Source: GCA-020344715 sp050115935
GTDB lineage: Archaea > Thermoproteota > Bathyarchaeia > Bathyarchaeales > Bathyarchaeaceae
NCBI GenBank assembly: GCA_050115935.1
Contig: JASFPO010000087.1
Span: 1 to 8,474, forward strand
Length of the DNA: 8,474 bases
Direction of reading: 5' to 3'
The notes under the pieces were generated by a model, which saw nothing but the letters and a program-made list of their open reading frames with translations, made no database searches and was not told the origin of the DNA. Of the stretch, positions 5,713 to 8,474 are shown piece by piece. The translations under genes and the position numbers were made by a program. The first letter of the stretch is position 1, and every line of letters starts with the position of its first letter.

Positions 5713-6204
5713 ATGAAGGAAACAATGAAGAAGCTTCTTTTGGAACTGATGAAGGATTCAAGCAGGAGTGACAGAAAATTAGCAAAGGTTCTAGGAGTTT
5801 CACAAGCAACTGTAAGCAGGATGCGAAGTAAACTTGTGAGCGAGAGAATAATACGAGAGTTCACTGTAATACCCGACTTCGTAAAGATGGGATATGAAAT
5901 TATGGCAATCTCTTTTGTTAAAACTAAAATGGCAGCTGAGATGAGAGAAAGAGCTGAAAAATACGTGGATGAGCACGCAAATATAATTTTCATGACAGGA
6001 GCTCAGGGTATGGGGAGAAACGGGTTAATGATCTCTTTGCACAAGGACTATGCGGGGTATTCTGATTTTCTTTCTGATCTCCTAATGTATTGGGGAGATG
6101 ACGTTGAGGAACGTGATGATATACTCATAAGCCTAAAACAACCGCCTGTCAGACCATTCTCCTTGAGCTACCTGGCAAAACTAGAAGAAAAGCCAGAAGG
6201 CTAG
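5713..6204 (+). CDS. Lrp/AsnC-family-like transcriptional regulator
   Basis: This 163-residue protein has an N-terminal AsnC-type helix-turn-helix. Residues 4-48 contain SDRKLAKVLGVSQATVSRMR, with the second helix at about 20-27 and the recognition helix at about 30-40, followed by an LVSERIIREFTVIPDF linker strand. The remainder (about 62-142, YEIMAISFVKTKM onward) resembles a diverged RAM/ACT-like alpha-beta effector domain, with GAQGMGRNGLMISLHKDY in its core. It would bind DNA as an oligomer and sense a small molecule, which cannot be identified from sequence. AAAGGG (5700-5705) lies 7 bp before the ATG. The gene diverges from the tup operon with 355 bp between start codons and converges on the AOR gene with 26 bp between stop codons. 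Regulating one of these neighbours, or itself, is plausible but not shown. It has no MOP domain and is not ModE. Confidence 0.8.
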   Translation: MKETMKKLLLELMKDSSRSDRKLAKVLGVSQATVSRMRSKLVSERIIREFTVIPDFVKMGYEIMAISFVKTKMAAEMRERAEKYVDEHANIIFMTGAQGMGRNGLMISLHKDYAGYSDFLSDLLMYWGDDVEERDDILISLKQPPVRPFSLSYLAKLEEKPEG

Positions 6205-6230
6205 ATACAGTGTGCCTTTCCCTTTACCCA

Positions 6231-8153
6231 TCAAATCGATATTCCAAGTCTCTCTAAGCTGTCCGCTACGTATTTCATCTCTAGCTCTTCCATTTTTTGT
6301 CTTGTAGGAATTCCAGTCTGCTTATGCCAACCTCTAAACTCATAATAACAGTCCAACATCTTCTCCAAGAGAGGTCTTGAGAGAGCTTCACCTTTAAGAG
6401 GACCCTCTGGCAGTGGCTCCGTGAACCTCTCCGGTAGTGTGTCATCTTTTCTGGTTATTCCCTCTCGAACGTTAAAAGACCTGCAAAGGTTGAAGATTCT
6501 CTCGCCGGTATTCATCAGTTCATTGATTGTAATGTCCCATCCAGTTGCGGCTGCAATGATGTCGTTTAGCGTTGTTACCTTGGTGCCACCACATGGATAG
6601 ACGGTCCATTTGCACACGACAAGAGAATCGAAGACAGCGAACAGATCTCCAACGATTTTGTTTAATTTCACCTTTTCTGGACCGGCATAGAGCTTATCCC
6701 TGTACTCTTTGGGGAATGAGGCTTCATCAATTCCTATCTCAGGGCACAACTGTTCCTCAAAGAGATCGTCAGTTTCAACTTGCAGATGGCAGCCTCCTCT
6801 ATTCGACGTCGCATACGCAAGTCCATGCCCCTTCATTCCTCTCACCTCGTGCATGGGCAATTCCATACCTTTGACGTGCATGGCGAATTCTTCTGAACCT
6901 TGGCCTATCTTTTCAGCAGCTCTCTTAACACCTTCAGCTAGCAGATTGCCTATCCCTTGTCGTCTTGCAATCTTCTCCGTCAGCTGAACCAAGGATTTGT
7001 GATTTCCCCAGCTGAGATCTAATCCTTCAGTGTCCTTGCTGGTTATCAGCCCTTTCTCGTAGCATTCCATGGCGAAGGCTATACTGACGCCTGTGGAGAT
7101 TGTGTCCATACAATATTTGTTGCAGAGCTCAATTGCCTTCAATCCAGCTGGCAGATTGTCAACCATGCAGAAAGAGGTGAGGGCAGCTAAGCTTTCGTAT
7201 TCAGGTGCAGCATAATCCGGGTCTACTTTATAGGGAGTGCTCAGTTTAACAGCCCTATTACATCCCACACTGCAGTGCGGGCAAGTGTTGTGTCTTATTA
7301 CGTGACCAGATTCAGCTAGAGTTTCAGCACTCACTGCTTCATATCCGTTAAACAGACATTTTCTGAAGTTCATTGTTGGCAGGCGCCCAGTTTCCTGCCA
7401 ATAACTAAGATCAGCAAGAGACCCAAATTTGTAAAGCCCATCAGGCCAATAAGGTCCTTTCAGAGCTTCCTTGTCAGCCAGTTTGCTTACCAGAAGTTCT
7501 ACCAGTTTCTCCTCGTGAGCATATCTCACTTTTGAGGTGCCACGGACAGCTATTGCTTTCAGATTTTTTGATCCCATCACAGCTCCCATACCAGTTCTGC
7601 CGGCAACATGGTTAAACCCAAACAGCACATTCGCAAATCTGACAAGGTTCTCTCCAGCAGGCCCAATGCAGCCGATTTGCGCGCTCTCGTCCTTGATCTC
7701 TTCTCTTACATCTTTCTGAACTTCTCTAGTCAATTTTCCCCACAGGTGACTTGCATCCTTGATTTCGACTTCACCATCATAGACCCATAAGTAGACAGGA
7801 GTAGCGGCCTTTCCTTCCACAATGATTGCATCATAACCTGCAAATTTCAGCTCTGGTCCAAAGAAACCTTTTGCGTGGGCCTCACCCCAAATGCCAGTAA
7901 GCGGAGACTTAGCCATCACGGAGTGACAACTGTTTCCAGGAAATGGTATTCCAGCCACCACGCCTGTGGCAATAACCAGCTTGTTTTCAGGTCCAAGAGG
8001 ATCAACATCTGGTTTAAGTTCATTAAACAGAATACTCGCGCCTAAGCCCCTTCCGCCAATGAATTTTCTTGCTACCTCTTCATCCAACCGTTCTTCAGTT
8101 ACATTGCTGTCGGTCAGATTCACTCTGAGGATCTTTCCCATATACCCGTACAT
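6231..8153 (-). CDS. aor: Aldehyde ferredoxin oxidoreductase (tungstopterin enzyme)
   Basis: This 640-residue cytoplasmic enzyme oxidises an aldehyde to the carboxylic acid, or the reverse, using a bis-pterin tungsten centre and a [4Fe-4S] cluster. The N-terminal domain opens with the typical MYGYMGKILRVNLTDS and contains GGRGLGAS (33-40). Cluster ligands are C291xxC294xxxC298 plus C514, matching the spacing of the Pyrococcus enzyme. Pterin-contacting aspartates are D350 (DTISTG) and D509. The usual DxxGLC motif reads DSLVVC here (509-514), keeping Asp and Cys but losing Gly-Leu. Glu residues in PEYES (317-321) and H456 (RGGCHL) are candidates for active-site residues. The length is slightly above the best-studied AORs, and the substrate is unknown. 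The ATG at 8153 follows GGTGAGG (8158-8164). It lies 25 bp after the polyferredoxin gene, so the two are probably co-transcribed. The tungstate transporter nearby would supply its metal. Confidence 0.92.
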   Translation of the reverse strand: MYGYMGKILRVNLTDSNVTEERLDEEVARKFIGGRGLGASILFNELKPDVDPLGPENKLVIATGVVAGIPFPGNSCHSVMAKSPLTGIWGEAHAKGFFGPELKFAGYDAIIVEGKAATPVYLWVYDGEVEIKDASHLWGKLTREVQKDVREEIKDESAQIGCIGPAGENLVRFANVLFGFNHVAGRTGMGAVMGSKNLKAIAVRGTSKVRYAHEEKLVELLVSKLADKEALKGPYWPDGLYKFGSLADLSYWQETGRLPTMNFRKCLFNGYEAVSAETLAESGHVIRHNTCPHCSVGCNRAVKLSTPYKVDPDYAAPEYESLAALTSFCMVDNLPAGLKAIELCNKYCMDTISTGVSIAFAMECYEKGLITSKDTEGLDLSWGNHKSLVQLTEKIARRQGIGNLLAEGVKRAAEKIGQGSEEFAMHVKGMELPMHEVRGMKGHGLAYATSNRGGCHLQVETDDLFEEQLCPEIGIDEASFPKEYRDKLYAGPEKVKLNKIVGDLFAVFDSLVVCKWTVYPCGGTKVTTLNDIIAAATGWDITINELMNTGERIFNLCRSFNVREGITRKDDTLPERFTEPLPEGPLKGEALSRPLLEKMLDCYYEFRGWHKQTGIPTRQKMEELEMKYVADSLERLGISI

Positions 8154-8178
8154 TTTACCTCACCAATCTATTCATCTT

Positions 8179-8474
8179 TCAAGATTTTTCGATTAGTTCT
8201 CGCAGAAGCCGCACAACCGTTTGTCGTTTGAATTTATCTGCCACATCATCTAATGTCCCAAAGGCTATTGCGTCTTCAAAAGGGCAAAGTTTAACACACT
8301 CGGGATCTCCATCGCAGAGATCGCAAATCACAACTGCATCTTTTGTAGGATGCAGTGTTATTGCTCCAAATTTGCAAGCTTCGATGCACCATGAGCAACC
8401 GTTGCACTTCTTTTCATCTACTTGTATTATGCCATTCTCGGCTTTGAATAGGGCTTCTCTTGAGCATGCCGTGA
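8179..8474 (-). CDS. Polyferredoxin/4Fe-4S dicluster subunit of AOR (5' end outside window)
   Basis: Reading inward from the window edge, 97 residues of an iron-sulfur protein are visible, ending in TGA at 8179-8181; the N-terminus lies beyond 8474. One cluster motif is C23xxC26xxC29xxxC33 (numbered from the first complete codon) and a second is C50xxC53x5C59xxxC63P, the HycB/electron-transfer-subunit pattern. A TACSRE sequence at the very start (C3) looks like the end of a further N-terminal cluster motif, so at least three clusters are likely. After C63 comes a cysteine-free tail of about 34 residues. It is encoded directly upstream of the AOR gene with a 25-bp gap. In the bacterial AorA-AorB arrangement a small polyferredoxin subunit likewise precedes the catalytic subunit and carries its electrons, so this is probably the electron-transfer partner of the AOR. 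Confidence 0.85.
   Translation of the reverse strand, partial: TACSREALFKAENGIIQVDEKKCNGCSWCIEACKFGAITLHPTKDAVVICDLCDGDPECVKLCPFEDAIAFGTLDDVADKFKRQTVVRLLRELIEKS

Noticed and set aside
5679..5993. 104-codon minus-strand open frame over the Lrp-like gene
   Set aside because: It is antisense to a recognisable helix-turn-helix protein and reads as a low-complexity hydrophobic shadow.
5713..6204. The Lrp-like protein as the ModE repressor of the tup operon
   Set aside because: Its C-terminal half resembles a RAM/ACT-type domain and shows no MOP oxyanion-binding segment, and its helix-turn-helix is of the AsnC type.

Overview
The window looks archaeal. Supporting signs are a thiolase paired with a DUF35 zinc-ribbon/OB-fold protein, a tungsten-type aldehyde ferredoxin oxidoreductase, a tungstate ABC transporter, an Lrp/AsnC-type regulator, TATA-like A/T boxes at start-proximal positions, and short GGAG/GAGG ribosome binding sites. 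The mix would suit an uncultivated anaerobic lineage such as Bathyarchaeia, but no marker gene is present and the lineage is an inference from gene content only.

Layout. Positions 1-1594 (+) hold the end of an operon: an SCP2/archaeal-type thiolase followed by its DUF35 partner, probably the acetoacetyl-CoA step of the mevalonate pathway. An HMG-CoA synthase gene would be expected upstream, outside the window. A HAD-family phosphatase (1569-2273, -) converges on it and overlaps it by 26 bp. Across a 101-bp divergent promoter region lies a 75-residue helix-turn-helix-like hypothetical protein (2375-2602, +). Its stop codon abuts the stop codon of the next operon.

Positions 2603-5357 (-) are a complete three-gene tungstate uptake operon, tupA-tupB-tupC in transcription order, with overlapping genes. 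The binding protein carries the TTTS and SRGDNSGTH signatures of TupA. The ATPase ends in a MOP/TOBE-like oxyanion-sensing domain. The tupA promoter contains a perfect palindrome, CGTTATG-N10-CATAACG, with the same arms and spacing as the bacterial ModE operator. A third CGTTATG copy touches the tupA ribosome binding site. A 294-bp stretch without a confident gene follows, then an Lrp/AsnC-like regulator (5713-6204, +).

Positions 6231-8474 (-) hold an aldehyde ferredoxin oxidoreductase and, directly upstream of it, the C-terminal part of a polyferredoxin subunit that is cut by the window edge.

The genes fit together as a tungsten module: TupABC imports tungstate, the AOR uses it in a tungstopterin cofactor, and the polyferredoxin carries the electrons. 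Expression of the transporter is likely repressed by an oxyanion-sensing ModE-type protein encoded elsewhere. The most notable signal is this ModE-like operator on an archaeal tungstate promoter.
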